From Protula sp. h YS-2021 (taxonomy: Eukaryota; Annelida; Polychaeta; Sabellida; Serpulidae), in contig OX457027.1 in NCBI GenBank assembly GCA_949752745.1, forward strand, positions 11,730,982-11,794,981: a DNA stretch of 64,000 nucleotides. Direction: 5' to 3'. Every line of letters starts with the position of its first letter. Within the stretch, counting starts at the first letter, position 1. The notes under the pieces are model-generated. The model saw nothing but the letters and a program-made list of their open reading frames with translations. It was not told where the DNA came from and did no database searches. A program made the translations under genes and the position numbers. This document shows positions 24,594 to 36,389 of the stretch, in pieces.

Positions 24594-25057
24594 GTAAGTG
24601 TCAAATAATGCCTTGTCACGTGGTCTGTACTCATATTAGGGGTAAGTGTCAAATTATGCCTTGCCACGTGGTCTGTACTCAAATTAGGGGTAAGTGTCAA
24701 ATTATGCTTTGTCACGTGGTCTCTACTTAAATTAGGGGTAAATGTCAAATGATGCCTCGTCACGTGGTCTGTACTCAAATTAGGGGTATGTGTCAAATTA
24801 TGCTTTGTCACGTGGTGTCTACTCAAATTAGGGATAAGTGTCAAATGATGCCTCGTCGCGTGGTGTCTACTCAAATTAGGGGTATGTGTCAGATTATGCT
24901 TTGTCACGTGGTTTCTACCCAAATTAGGGGTAAGTGTCAAATTATGCCTTGTCACGTGGTCTGTACTCAAATTAGGGATAAGTGTCAAATTATGCCTTGT
25001 CACGTGGTCTCTACTCAAATTAGAGGTATTAAATTATGCCTTGTCACGTGGTCTGTG
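24570..25057. repeat. 48 bp minisatellite built from an exon end and its splice donor
   Basis: Ten or eleven direct units of 48 bp. Each carries the exon end 'tctctactcaaattagg', a GGTAAGT-like donor and the following intron bases. Several units keep GTAAGT exactly, others have GTATGT, ATAAGT or GTAAAT. The period is divisible by three, so frames stay open on both strands (for example 24,749-25,129 plus and 24,566-25,018 minus). Confidence 0.95.
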
Positions 25058-26424
25058 ATAGTAAAAATGATAAAAAATAGTTGTTCAAATAGATATCCCC
25101 AAACATTATTCGAAATAACGGAGGCCTGAAACCACCAGTTTGTGCATCGAGTTAGCTGATTTTAAAATTATTGTCCCGACGGACCGACCAATACATAGAA
25201 ATACAAGGAGTTGCGAAAAGCAAGGTAACGGGGTAAGACTAAACTCAGTGGTGTGGTTAATTTTTCGTTTAAAAGGTTGCATATTCAACAAAGACATGTA
25301 TGCCTACTCTTTTGAATTTCTGATCGAAAGAGTACCTCGTGTAACTAATATAAAATCTTTGAGATGCGCACAACGAAATAAATATAGGCAAAAACCAACA
25401 TTCTGTGTGTCAGTTTGTTTGTTTGTTTGTTTGTTTTTTTTTTTGAATTCGATAGCTTATATATGCGTGTGTTAAAACCCTCTTAAAACTTATTTCCTTA
25501 AGGACGAAAAAAAACTTGTGGACAGTTTTATGATTCCAATAGCTGCGATCCCTTTTAACTGTCCACCTCTTATTAAATAAAGAACCTCGTAATCTGATTT
25601 AGATATGGGAGATGTTGAGGAGGAAGGGGGATGGAGGAGGGGGCGGCGGTAATGGTGGGACTACTTTTCCAGTAATCTATCTCCATAAACCCTGGATTTA
25701 TACATCGCGTGCAATCCCCGCAGTGTTTTTCAGTGAAATACAGCGAAACCCTCCAGAAAATTCAAATACAGTTCTTATTATAGAGTGTTAGCTGTATTGG
25801 AAAAGAAAAAAAACACGTAACAACAAGGAAGTAGAAATGGTTCGTCGATTAAACAGTTTATTGTCAATTAGTAACTTCCGTAATTGTAAATTAAACAAAT
25901 AAAAAAGAAGAAGAAAGAAAATGCTGTTTACTTAAGAACCGAAGCTCATGAGTTGGCCGCAAAGATTATCTGACTTTTGACTGTTTTATTTCAAAAAGTA
26001 AACTTGTTAAGAAATTCCACGAGTGTTTTTGCGTCACTGATAAAAATCAGTAAAAAATCGTTTTTAGTGGTCTTGTAAGAATAAGATAAGAAGGCATAGA
26101 GAAGAAGAAAAGAAGATAAAAACTAAAATTAAATAAAAGAGTTTGTATTTCAGCACTTACACTTTCCTTTTCAACATTTGCCTCTCCCATATTTGTATTC
26201 TAAAACTAATAATAGTATAAAAAGTATTTGCAGACAACATTTTGCTGTAGATTTTTGACATTTTTTACTGTAGGTTTTTGATATTTTTGCTGTAGATGTT
26301 TGACATGTTTGCTGCAGATTTTGATAGGCTGCAGAACACAGCGACCTTCCCTCGTTCAGTCTGAAGTAAGGGACGTTTATCACTTCCTTTTTGAAGAATA
26401 CACTAAACGACTTCTCCAGTAGAA
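25058..26424. other. Phosphatase intron
   Basis: AT-rich intron with a 'tttgtttgtttg' tract near 25,415 and a GA-rich G-run near 25,620. An exon of about 26 codons that should precede the one at 27,643 was searched for here and not found with confidence. Confidence 0.45.
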
Positions 26425-27055
26425 CCATGCTATGACGACATTGGCTATAACGACATCGGCTGTAACAACGCAGCGCTGGTGTCGGCATAATTGTGTGGGT
26501 CTGAGTTAAGCTTTTTTCGTTGTTTATAAGAATCAGTTATGACGACATCACAGATATACCAAGATAATTCCGTGGTCCCCGTTAAGCTTTTTGAGGTCAT
26601 AGCGAGGTCACAGTTATAACGACGTAACTTTCTGGTTCTCGTTTTCGCGGTTTTAACGACATCTCGGTTATAAAGACACAACATCGGCGTCCCTGTTAAG
26701 TGTTTCGTGTGTTTGTAACGACATCTCGGTTATATCGACATCTCGGATATAACGACACAGCATCGTGGTCCCTGTTAAGTGCTTCATGGTTATAGCGACA
26801 TCTCGGTTATAACTACACAGCATCGTGGTCCCTGTTGAGTGTTTCGTGTTTTTGTAACGACATCTCGGTTATAAAGACATCTCGGTTATAACGACATCTC
26901 GGTTATAACGACACCGAGGTAATTTCGTAGTCCATGTTAAGCTGATTATAACGACATAACTTCATGATTCCCATTAAGGTTTTCCCGGTTATAACGACAT
27001 CTCGGATATAGTGACGTCATTTCTCCATTCTAGCCATGTCGCTATAACGAGGTTT
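26425..27055. repeat. Array of 'tataacgacatctcgg' repeats
   Basis: Many imperfect direct copies of a short unit such as 'ggttataacgacatctcggt', with longer-period repeats ('cacagcatcgtggtccctgt') on top. It ends near 'cgctataacgaggtttgctt', which resembles pogo/Tigger-type terminal repeats. It may be an amplified transposon end inside the intron. Confidence 0.75.
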
Positions 27056-27614
27056 GCTTTCGTTCCTTGAAAAAGAAAGTTTTTATTACATCCCATGTTC
27101 CCGTTTATTGAAAAAGGAAGTTTTTTTGTATTATTTCCCATGTTTTTGATAATCACTGTAGCTGTGGTCTGTATTTAGGTCATTCCATCATCTTTTGTTT
27201 ACAAAAGAGAACACAGTGAAGCTGATTTTAGAATTCAGCGCGTGATCTGTGATTTGGTCGTAACTGTGGAAATACATTCATAACAAAAAGCTGAGCGAAT
27301 TGTACTTCACATTGATATATCACTGTTAACATACAGGTCCGATTGTAAATAAAAACGGTTCAGAAATTATCTCTATATCAGTTTGGATTTCTTAGCAACA
27401 GGTTACCTTGAAGCGAAAGGGAAAATTTTTAGTCATAGAATTCCATCTCCGGATTTCGTTCTATTAGTGTGTATAATTTGTATCGTAAAATACTTGGTAC
27501 TTAGTAAGTGAATACTTGGTACTTTAGTGCTTGAGTTTGTGGTATCTGAGTACTTAATTTTCTTGTTCTTGAGTACTTGAGTTCCTGGAGCTAACAGGGA
27601 CATTTCCGTTGCAG

Positions 27615-27820
27615 GACCAGTACTTGTTCGTGTACTTTGCAGGACCGGTACTTGTTCGTGTACTTAGTAGTCAAGGAGCTATTTCAGCGCCACCTCCTGG
27701 AAGAGCATTTCTACGAGAACGTCGACGTCATCAATGACACATCCGTGTCTGATCCGCGCGCGGACAGTGCCGAAGAAGAGAATGCGTATCAAGACGTAGA
27801 AATTGTCCCCACTTCAAGAG
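27615..27820 (+). CDS. Phosphatase exon: end of catalytic domain, with duplicated acceptor
   Basis: Two near-identical 28-bp blocks each contain GCAG, then GACC(A/G)GTACTTGTTCG. The first acceptor gives a start at 27,615, the second at 27,643. Only the second keeps a long open frame: DRYLFVYLVVKELFQRHLLE and an acidic stretch ending in VEIVPTSR. The first copy would supply Gln in the (D/E)QY pattern typical here, but shifts the frame. Donor GTATTG at 27,821. The exon ends one base into a codon, while the next begins as if two bases were needed. Confidence 0.8.
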
Positions 27821-27959
27821 GTATTGATTCCGATATATTGTAATCATGTTCATTATAATTATTCCCAACAGGTAGAACCTCTGGGGAATATATGCGATCG
27901 ACCGGGTGTCGGTCGGTCGGTCGGTCTGTCGGTCAGTCTGTCTGTTGCTCGGTCTGTCA

Positions 27960-28410
27960 TCAAGAGCTTGTTAACACGATAACTTAAAACCTGCTGCAAG
28001 GATTTTAATGAAACTTGGTATGTAGCTTCTATAGGAACAAACACAGATCTTTATTGTAAATGGGCCAGGTTCGTTTAAGGAAACTGGACCAGCTGGACTT
28101 AGAAAATTTCAGCTCTTCATTGACTATTGTTAACACGACATCTCAAGAACAACTGCAAGGATTTTAATGAAACCAACAAGGATCGTAATTGTAAATGGGT
28201 TACGTTGTCCCAAGGATAATGAACCAAATGGACTTTGAAATTTACCAAATCCTAGAAATTATTCAGCATCGGAATGAGTTTGTTAACAACTGCAGGGATT
28301 TAAATGAAATTTGGTGTGTAGCTTCTATGGGAACAAACACAGATCGGTATTGTAAGTGGGCAGGTTCGTTCCAAGGAAAATGCACCAACTGGACTTGCTC
28401 TTGATTGACT
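27960..28410. repeat. Three ~150 bp diverged repeats
   Basis: Each unit has 'gttaacacga', 'caaggattttaatgaaac', 'aacaaacacagatc' and 'tggaccagctggactt'-like parts. A 'ggtcggtcggtcggtctg' tract precedes them at about 27,910. This looks like a dispersed repeat in tandem. It is intronic. Confidence 0.7.
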
Positions 28411-28700
28411 ATTGATGGTCGTATTTAACTGATGGGGGAGAGGGGGAATATGTGGACTATGCACACTGCTCTAGTTTGTAAATGTTTTTGTTGGATCCAA
28501 AATTTCTAACAGAGGCTTAAATTGTAATAAAGAGAGAATTTTAGAAATTCGAAGTTCAGCCCTCTCTCTTCCTGTCCCCACTCCCCCCCCCCCCGTCCCA
28601 CCCGAGGTCACATTTTGGTTGTGTGTTCATCTGACTCATTAGATTAAAAACCAAACCCGTCTACACCAAAACGTTTCAATGAAAAATTTCCCGTGCCCAG

Positions 28701-29945
28701 ATCAAGTTCGAGCACACCCGATTATAACAAGACCCCCGAGGTGCCCATGCTCAAGTCGGTGCTCGTCAAGCGCAATTCTAACGAGCCGGGGACGCTGAAA
28801 GGTCCACCTAAATCACAGCGAGTATTTTCCATTGTGGATTCTCCCACCAACGCGACCATTCGAAAGACCCTGCTTCGATTGTACAGCAGTGGCAGTGAGA
28901 CTGATACCGATGTACTTGGAACTGCGGCTGCTGTGCAAAATGAAAAGGATGCTGAAAGGAGACCTGTAAAACCAAACAAGTTAGCCCTGGTGCATGATAA
29001 GAAATCTCCCTTGCAGACTGTCGTATCGCCTACCCAACCCTCCAAGCCCGCGCTTAACCCCAAAACCAGGACGCCATCCAGTACGAGCCCATGGAGAGCA
29101 GCCCCGGAGAAGCCAGCCAAGGATAGCAGCGGGCAGAGAAATCGAATAAATGGTTTAGTAAGTAGCTTTGAAAAGTCGGCTTCTTTGGACGACGGGACAA
29201 TTCTCGGGCACGTCTTGCTAGTTCTAACAGTGACAGCAGCTCTGTGAATACTGTCTTTACAAGTGATAAGGGTAGTCCCTCCGCTGGCAGTGAAATTTCT
29301 GTGTTTAGTTCTGACAATGCGATAGCGGAGCAGCAGAGCCATTCCAGTGCACGTGATCTAAAGGGTACTACCAAAGACCGGAAGTCGTCTGCGCTCAGCG
29401 TCTCGAAAGAAAACAACCTAAACTTATTAGATATTGATACTACTTCTGTGATGGAAAATAAACTGAAGTCTAATCTTGGGGCTGCTTTGCTCTATGATGA
29501 GGCCACGAGTTCTGCGCAGCCAGGGTCAAGGTCTCAAGCGAATGCAGCAACGAACAAGTCAAACGTCGAATCAACGCAACACTACTCGTACGCAGGTGCT
29601 GCTGCAGTGAGGTCTGACTCGGAGTATTCTGACGTCAGCAGCTGCCAAGAAGGCACTACGGACATGGAATATTCCTTAGCGACGAGTCCTCACGAGGTGA
29701 ATAGCCCCACTTCCGGTTCACGACCTCCTGATAATACCAGCAAAAACGTCATCACATATAGACGTAAAGAGAGAGTGTACGAGGAGCTGTCAGTGGTGGA
29801 TGACCTTGACGATGGCACGGACGTGGAAGGACAAGACCCCTACGCGTATGCTGGTGTCACGGAAGGCAACAAGTGGTCCCTACAACACATTGCACTGGGA
29901 AAGCCGGCCCCGGCAGAAGCGCCTGCACCAAGGAAACCTAGCCAG
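28701..29945 (+). CDS. Phosphatase exon: long Ser/Pro/Thr-rich tail, frameshifted
   Basis: Acceptor 'gtgcccag', donor GTGCGT. The first part, to about 29,195, holds TPDYNKTPEVPMLKSV and many Lys/Pro/Ser segments. The second, from about 29,205, holds LASSNSDSSSVNTVFTSDKG and a Tyr-, Asp- and Ser-rich stretch ending APAPRKPSQ. They are in different frames. The exon is 1,245 bp; one more base would make the phases consistent, so a one-base loss lies between about 29,190 and 29,215. Low-complexity tails like this, rich in Pro, Glu/Asp, Ser and Thr, give the PEST-type phosphatases their name and carry adaptor-binding sites. Confidence 0.85.
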
Positions 29946-30280
29946 GTGCGTACTTGTTTACAACGAACGGACGTTTTCATTTCATTCTGTCTCTCTCTTT
30001 TTTTTGGGAGGGGGGGGGGCTGGGGTGGAGGAGCTTTGTGGCTTTTACTGTAGCCTGTGAAGGAACGATCCCAACCTCCGCCCCCACTCCCCCTCCCCTC
30101 ATCCTTCCAGCTCCTACTATATCCATGATTTAGCTGTTTCAGTATTAACTCCTAAAGTTAGCTGCTTAAGCCATTATCATTTTTTGTCACATAAATTTTA
30201 CGAAGTTTAATAGAATTTTATTGCTTATCTCTAGTTTCAAATTTGTTGTAATGAAGGCTGACTTGTTTTTCAGGGCGGTT

Positions 30281-31880
30281 TTTAGTCCAGCCGACTTTGT
30301 CGGGCTGGTCTTATCACATCAGTAGAGGGGGTATCTAAATGTCTAAATGTACGTTTGTTCGTATGTACATATGTAAACTTTTGTTTAAAATACATCTTCT
30401 CCCTCAGTTTTTATCGGATTTCTTTTCAAAATATGCACTAATGTTCTATATGTAGGCCTGTTTTGGATGATAACTTTTTTTGGCAAATGAGGACCATTTA
30501 CATTTTTTTGGTAGCCATATTTCAAAATGCTTCTTCTCTCACAATTGGGATCGGATTATCTTCAAATTTTGCACAGATGTTAACTGGGAAGGCCTCTCCA
30601 GAATAGCTGCTTTTTTGAAGATCCGCCAAAAATTGACCAAATGTGGGTGGGGGGCTTGTAGAAAAGCCGGCTTTGTCGAGCTGGTCTTATCACATCAGTA
30701 CAGGGGCATCCGTTGTCTGTATGTACGTATGTACGTATGTGAACTTTTACTGAACTGCTTCTTCTTTCAAATTTAGTACAAATGGATGCTCTCTAGGTAC
30801 ACTTGTCCTGAAAAATTGGCCAAATGAGGGCAATTTAAATTTGTTGGTTACCAGTTTTTTTTATTTTTCTCCCACAATTTTGATCGGATTTTCTTTAAAG
30901 TTTATACAAATATTCACCAGGAAGGCCTGTCTTGTAAAAGTACTTTGTTTGGCGATCCGCCAAAAAATTGACCAAATGATGAAGGAAGGGGCATTTTTTA
31001 ATTTATTTGTAGCGAATTTTCTAAATGCTTCTTCACTCACAATTTGGATAGAAATTCTTTCCTGGATGGTCCTCTGTTGAAAAAAATACCGTTATTTGGC
31101 GATCCGCCAAAAATTGGTCAAATGGATGGGGATTTGTAATTGTTTGGTAGCGAATCTTCAAATTTCTTCTTCTTCTACAATTTTGATCGAATTACCTTCT
31201 AATTTTTGTCTCTTTAAAAGTTTTTTTTTGTCGAACCAAAAGAAAATAGGCTAAATTGGGTACATTTTAAAATTTTTTGAGAGCCAATTTTCAAAATACT
31301 TCTGCTCCCATAATTTTGATTAGATCACCTTTATTATTTGTACGAATGTTTACTGGGTAGGCCTCTTTTTTGGCTCTCCGCCGAAAACTGGCCAAATAGT
31401 TGGCGTTTTATTTTAATTTTCATCGTAGCCAATTTTTTAAATGTTTTTTTCTCCCATGATTTCGATAGGATTGCCTTCAAATTTTGCACAAATGCTCACT
31501 AGTCTATTCTCTCTTGAGAATTACCTTTTTGGTGATACATTAAAAATTGGCTAAGTGGGGGGGGGGCGTTTATTGTTTATTGGTTGCCAGTTTTTTCCTT
31601 GAACTTTTGTGTAAATGTTCAGTACGTGGTTCTCTCTTTACACGCGGGCATTATAAAGAAAATTGGGAACCAATTCTTCTTCCATGATTTTGGCCGGATT
31701 CCTTTTAATTTTTTGCGAATTTTCCGTAGATGTTTCTCTTGGAAAAATTACCTTTTCTGGCGATTCTAAAAAAATTGGCCAATTGGCGGCATTTTAATTG
31801 CTGCAGATTGGATTTATTCGAACTTTTAGAATATTACTCTTCATGTGATGTTTTCTGAAAGAATTCTTTTTTCGCAGACC
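30281..31880. repeat. ~220 bp tandem repeat array in the tail intron
   Basis: About seven or eight diverged units with the common parts 'ggcgatccgccaaaaattgg', 'ccaaatggggg', 'caaaatgcttcttctcccac' and 'gatcggatt.ccttcaaatt'. It begins with two copies of 'gccgactttgtcgggctggt'. Scattered small open frames are not genes. Confidence 0.85.
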
Positions 31881-32182
31881 TCCAAAAATTGGGCTCATGC
31901 CGCCGTTCGAATGTTTTGGGGATCAAGTTTTTCAGAACAGTTCTTCTGCAAGTAATTGAAGTTAGATTGCTTTTTTTAGTTTTTTAGACGTAGTCCACTT
32001 TAGAGTGCTTTGAAATTTACTCTTCTGAGACCCACAAGAGACTGAGGGAATGTCGGCCTTTGAAAAATGTTAATAACTGGTTTTTAAAATATGGCTCAAA
32101 TTTTTGGCGACAACACAAGCCTATTGATTCACTAGATCTCGACTGGTCACCATGTCCCCGCACTTTTTTTCCTGTTGCGCAG

Positions 32183-32315
32183 ACGCCGTCTGTGAAGAGT
32201 GCCAGCAGTGAGTATTCGCTGGCGAAAGAAAGCGACGAGTACGCCGTGTCTGTCTCCTCGTCCGATGACAAGTCGTCCGCTCCGGCCGTGCCCGAGAAAA
32301 ACTACGACTTATCTG
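32183..32315 (+). CDS. Phosphatase tail exon
   Basis: Acceptor 'gttgcgcag', donor GTAAAC. Forty-four codons plus one base: TPSVKSASSEYSLAKESDEY, a Ser-rich stretch and APAVPEKNYDLS. The PxVPEK-type run loosely resembles Pro-rich protein-binding motifs in the tails of this family. Phases agree with both neighbours. Confidence 0.85.
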
Positions 32316-32554
32316 GTAAACAGAATGAGGCTACTTGTGGTATCAGGCCTAGCACTGTACGAGGGCTGAGCAGTTGTACTCATTTGTGGTTGTCTTCAAA
32401 GTTTGCTTGTAGGGGAATTAAATGGAACCATTTGCCGGTTGAAATTATTACTGCGTACACTGATTAGTCAGCATTCTTCGTGGTCTGAGAAAAAAATGGG
32501 GAGTGATTATGGATACGTTGTGGATGTGCACAAAGGCTAGTGCTGCTTCCAATC

Positions 32555-32660
32555 CCGGTATTCACAAAAGTTTACTGAACTCCTAGAAGCGAAAATCGGT
32601 TGATTACGCAAGCAATTTTAGTTGTATTTTTGTTTGTTAATAAAGGTAAGTTTACTTTCA
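32555..32660. mobile_element. MITE fragment (GGTATTCACAAAAGTTTACT end)
   Basis: The end resembles the terminal repeat of the MITE at 46,619-46,833. Only one end is clear. It lies in the intron between the exons at 32,183 and 32,744. Confidence 0.4.
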
Positions 32661-32743
32661 AATGTTCTCGTTGCTAGGCGGAGCAGTTAACGGAATCGGT
32701 TATTCTAGAGTCGTGTGATTTTTGCTTTATTTTTTGTTGTCAG

Positions 32744-32812
32744 ATCTTGAAGATATGAAGAAGAGCTTATCGACACAACGACATGGATCTACGAGCAGCA
32801 CTAAGAGTTCAG
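32744..32812 (+). CDS. Phosphatase tail exon
   Basis: Acceptor 'gttgtcag', donor GTGTGA. The exon is 69 bp, phase 1 in and out, encoding DLEDMKKSLSTQRHGSTSST and KSS. It is short, charged and Ser-rich. Confidence 0.8.
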
Positions 32813-33213
32813 GTGTGAAGAATCCTGATATCCGGACGACTGGGCCCCAATCCACCGCCATAAATGAGTGATCTCATCAAGTTTGGTTTTTGCATTTGAT
32901 GGTAGTAGGGGGATGGGGGTTAGGAGGGTGGAGGAGGTGGGACGGTGGAGGAAGGGCTAAGTGAAACTTACAGACGAGATGTTCACTTGGAGGGGAGAGG
33001 GGGCTGGTGAGGAGGGGCAAAGTAAAACTTATAGACGAGACGTGCACTTGAGGGGAGGTGACGTGTATGTAAACACGTCTTTCTTCATACAAGCCCTGGC
33101 AATGTTGCCAACGATGGGTTTAAGCTATATTTAGCTTCTGGAGGGGAAGAAAACGTTGAGTCTGGTTTTCTTTGAAATGTCGTAATATTTGCAGTACTTT
33201 CTGGTGATTTCAG

Positions 33214-33290
33214 AGGAACAGGGAGGTGTGTACTGCGCTCCGGCGAATTCCCAGTCAGGTGGAACACTCGGCAGGCTGTTTGGAGCAAAA
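33214..33290 (+). CDS. Phosphatase tail exon
   Basis: Acceptor 'tgatttcag', donor GTAAGG. The exon is 77 bp, phase 1 in and phase 0 out, encoding EEQGGVYCAPANSQSGGTLG and RLFGAK. It joins in frame to the exon at 39,515. Confidence 0.82.
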
Positions 33291-36200
33291 GTAAGGAACG
33301 TTCCTCTTTTTTCTTTAAAAATGCTGTGTCATTATTGTGTAGTTAACGATGAATTTTTGGCAGTCTAATACATGAACTGTGTGACAATAGTCAAGCTAAC
33401 ACGTGCGTCATTGCAAAATGGCAGAATTGTGCTAACGCAGGATTGACAGGATGACAGTCCAACACACACGCGCTCCGTGAAATCCAGGAAGTGGTCACGA
33501 TTCACGAACGATATCGTTATGTCACAAAGGCAAACCATTTTCCAAACAGGAGATGCGAAAACATTTGGTGTGTGATAAGTAAACACGAGATAGGAAAGCA
33601 CCAGATGAATGCCACAAACGATGACCCTGGATAAATGCATCTAAATACCTTAACTGGAGCCATTTTGTTTTTGAACCGCAACCATTTTTTTGTTTTTGAA
33701 ACGCAGACATTTGTTGGTTTGTTTGTTTTTTTTTAACCGCAGTCATTTTGTTTTTGAACCACAGCCATTTTGTTTTATTCACAGAAGACAACAAAAATAT
33801 AAACACCGCACAAATATTTCTGTTTGGCGAGAGTGTTTAATTGATTTGAAATCTAGTAACACTCACACCCCCACGCCACTCCTCCCCCACCTACTCCCTG
33901 CGACCCTTCAGCCCTTTGTTTTACGAGATTAGACGGCCGTTGATGAACACGCCATGATTAGAGCACAGTCCATTTGGTTAGGGCACAGTCCATTTGGTTA
34001 GGGCACAGTCCTTTTGGTAAGGGCACAGCCCACTTGGAGGAATTTTGGCCCCTGTGGATCACAGATTCATAGTCATGACTGTGACTGTTATTCATGACTT
34101 TTATATTCGGTATAAATTTGACGACTGTATCAATTTGCTGTCTTAAAAAAACACACATTCCGTTATCGGTTTCTGTGTGAGCTTACAGCGGATATATTGA
34201 ATCTTTTCTTGTACTTTTATTTCCGGGGCCATTTTTTGTTCTTTCTTTAACACAGTTTGATTTATTATTCACACTTCCTAAAACACAGCTGAAATTCGAA
34301 AGAGGTGATATGATATCATGTGATCAGGTAATAGGTCCTGTCATGTGATTAGGTGATATGTTGCATCATGTGATCAGATGCTATGTCATGTGATTAGGTG
34401 ATGTATTCTGTCATGTGATCAGATCATATATTCTATTGTGTAATCAGGGGATAAATTATGTCTTTTGGTCATGCATAACTTTCCGTTAAATGTTGGTAAA
34501 ACAGTTCCAAGAGATGTTCGGACAATTATGTTATTTCCATTTTAAAGTATCAAGCTAGCGTGTCTTACATGCTTTTGTAAGCCTACCCTACTATAATCAA
34601 CGTTTGTTTATTTATATTTACAGTTTTCGTTGTTTTTGGCCCCTTTTGCAAGTTTCGCTGTAAGTGGACCTTTGGATACGTCTTAGGTTTGCATACCAAT
34701 TGTTGAGGAAACACCGGGGCTCGTTATTTGTCTTGGTTCGCATGTTTCATAGGCTCGGCACATTTCCATACCGCTCATAAGTCCTTGTCTCTCCTTGTTT
34801 CAAATTATTCATTTTGTGCTGCCTGTTGTCGGTTAGAAAGATTGTTTTCCGTGTCACGTGACCTGGAGTGGTATTCTGGTCTGTCCTTATTTTTAAGGAT
34901 GTCCTTATTTTTAAAAATAAGGATAAAAAACTATTCTGCTCTATTCTCAAACTTAACAAAGTCTTTTAAAAATAAGGATAAAAATTAAGGATGAACCATC
35001 TAATCTCAAGAATGAGGACGTCCTCAAATATAAGGACAGAGCAGAATACCACTTCTGGTTTTGCATGCGGCCAGGCTCGTCACTATTTGCCCGTTGTTCG
35101 TGTGGCTGTGCCTTACCGGCCCGTTATTTGACGCTCTGGAGGAAACTGGCTCAGTCAGTTTATCTTTCATCTTTCCAGTTTAAAATATTTTTAATCGTGT
35201 TTCCAGTAAGTTGGATGTGATTAGACGTCACCGTGACCAGATGTGATTAAACGTCACCGTGACCAGACATGATTAGACGTCACCGTGACTAGACGTGATT
35301 AGACGTGACCGTGACCAGACGTGATTAGACGTGATCGTGACCAGACATGATTAGACGTCACTGTGACCAGACGTGATTAGACGTCACCGTGACCAGACGT
35401 GATTAGACGTCACCGTGACCAGACATCACTAGACGTCAGCTTGACCAGACATGATTAGACATCACCGTGACCAGACATGATTAGACTCACTGCCACCAGA
35501 CATGATTAGACGTCACCGTGACGAGATGTAATTAGACGTCACCGTGACCAGACATGATTAGACGTCACCGTGACCAGACGTGATTAGACGTGACCGTGAC
35601 CAGACGTGATTAGACGTCACCGTGACCAGACGTGATTAGACGTTCCCGTGACCAGATGTTAATTTGTGTCTCGTAATTACACGGGCATAAATCGCACTGC
35701 TTAGTTAACTCACCAGTTTGCATTTCTTTTTGCAACAATGAGGCAAAACGTACCCGTGTAATTTGGTACAAAAAATGCGGCAGTCATTGGAGACACGTCA
35801 TCAACACGATGTGTCGTGAACTAGCGCTGTGTTCGTTGTGTATCTGTGTAATATGTGACTTGTCTGTGGCTTGGTGCGATGTCCCTGGACATTCTTGTAA
35901 AGTAACCGACGATACCAAAATATTTGTGTTGCTGGTCTGTGACGATTTAATTTTGCCATGTGTGCACATGCCCCCACCCTCCCCTCCCACCTCTCTCTCT
36001 GTGTATTCTAGTTCTGCCTTTACGATAATCTTGATAATGTCCAACCGCTTCGATGTCTGTGCCAAATGATTTTTTACTGATGTCAAATGTTGTGTGTGAT
36101 ATTTAGCTTTTTTCTTTTCTCGATTGCATGCTGTTGCTCTCGCTTTTTTTCTAATGACTTCAAGTTTTGTCCAATCATATTGCCCGAGACAAATTTTACG

Positions 36201-36389
36201 AAATCTGATTGGATAGCACTTGACATCATCAGTCAACAGGAGTGGTTGATGTGGAGAAGGGTTTACATTAATTAGTCGCTGCTTGGTTTCATCAATGAAA
36301 CTTAAAACTAGCACTTTACTCCTTGTACGTTTGCGCTTTCATATCAAGCAGTAAATGAGAAGCATGCCACTGCCATTGCCTGGCCACCT
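33291..36389. other. Phosphatase intron with several short arrays
   Basis: It contains four ~30-bp repeats around 'ccattttgtttttgaaccgc' (33,655-33,785), three or four units of 'gggcacagtccatttggtta' (33,955-34,035) and 'atcatgtgatcaggtgatat' repeats (34,310-34,465). A 'gtccttatttttaaggat' inverted-repeat cluster lies at 34,880-35,055. No exon or gene is supported. Confidence 0.6.
35215..35655. repeat. 26 bp minisatellite
   Basis: About 17 units of 'gaccagacgtgattagacgt' plus 'caccgt'. It is in the intron between the exons at 33,214 and 39,515. Each unit carries GACGTCA-like half sites, probably by chance. Confidence 0.95.

Noticed and set aside
24566..25129. Open frames of 150 (minus) and 126 (plus) codons
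   Set aside because: They are periodic translations of the 48-bp minisatellite, which derives from a splice junction.
25139..25224. Segment between a CAG and a GGTAACG donor considered as the missing phosphatase exon
   Set aside because: Its length does not keep phase and the translation shares too few residues with the family.
25356..25378. FEMRTT, similar to a short motif expected in the missing phosphatase exon
   Set aside because: In-frame stops lie directly before and after it and no splice sites bound it; probably chance.
28722..29416. Minus-strand frames of 206 and 120 codons
   Set aside because: They are antisense to the phosphatase tail exon, which has splice sites and family-like composition on the plus strand.
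35215..35655. CRE-like TGACG/GACGTCA cluster as a regulatory region
   Set aside because: The motif recurs only because it is part of a 26-bp minisatellite unit; there is no other sign of a control region.
35784..36314. Minus-strand open frame of 176 codons
   Set aside because: Composition is not protein-like, there are no splice signals or domains, and it overlaps low-complexity sequence.
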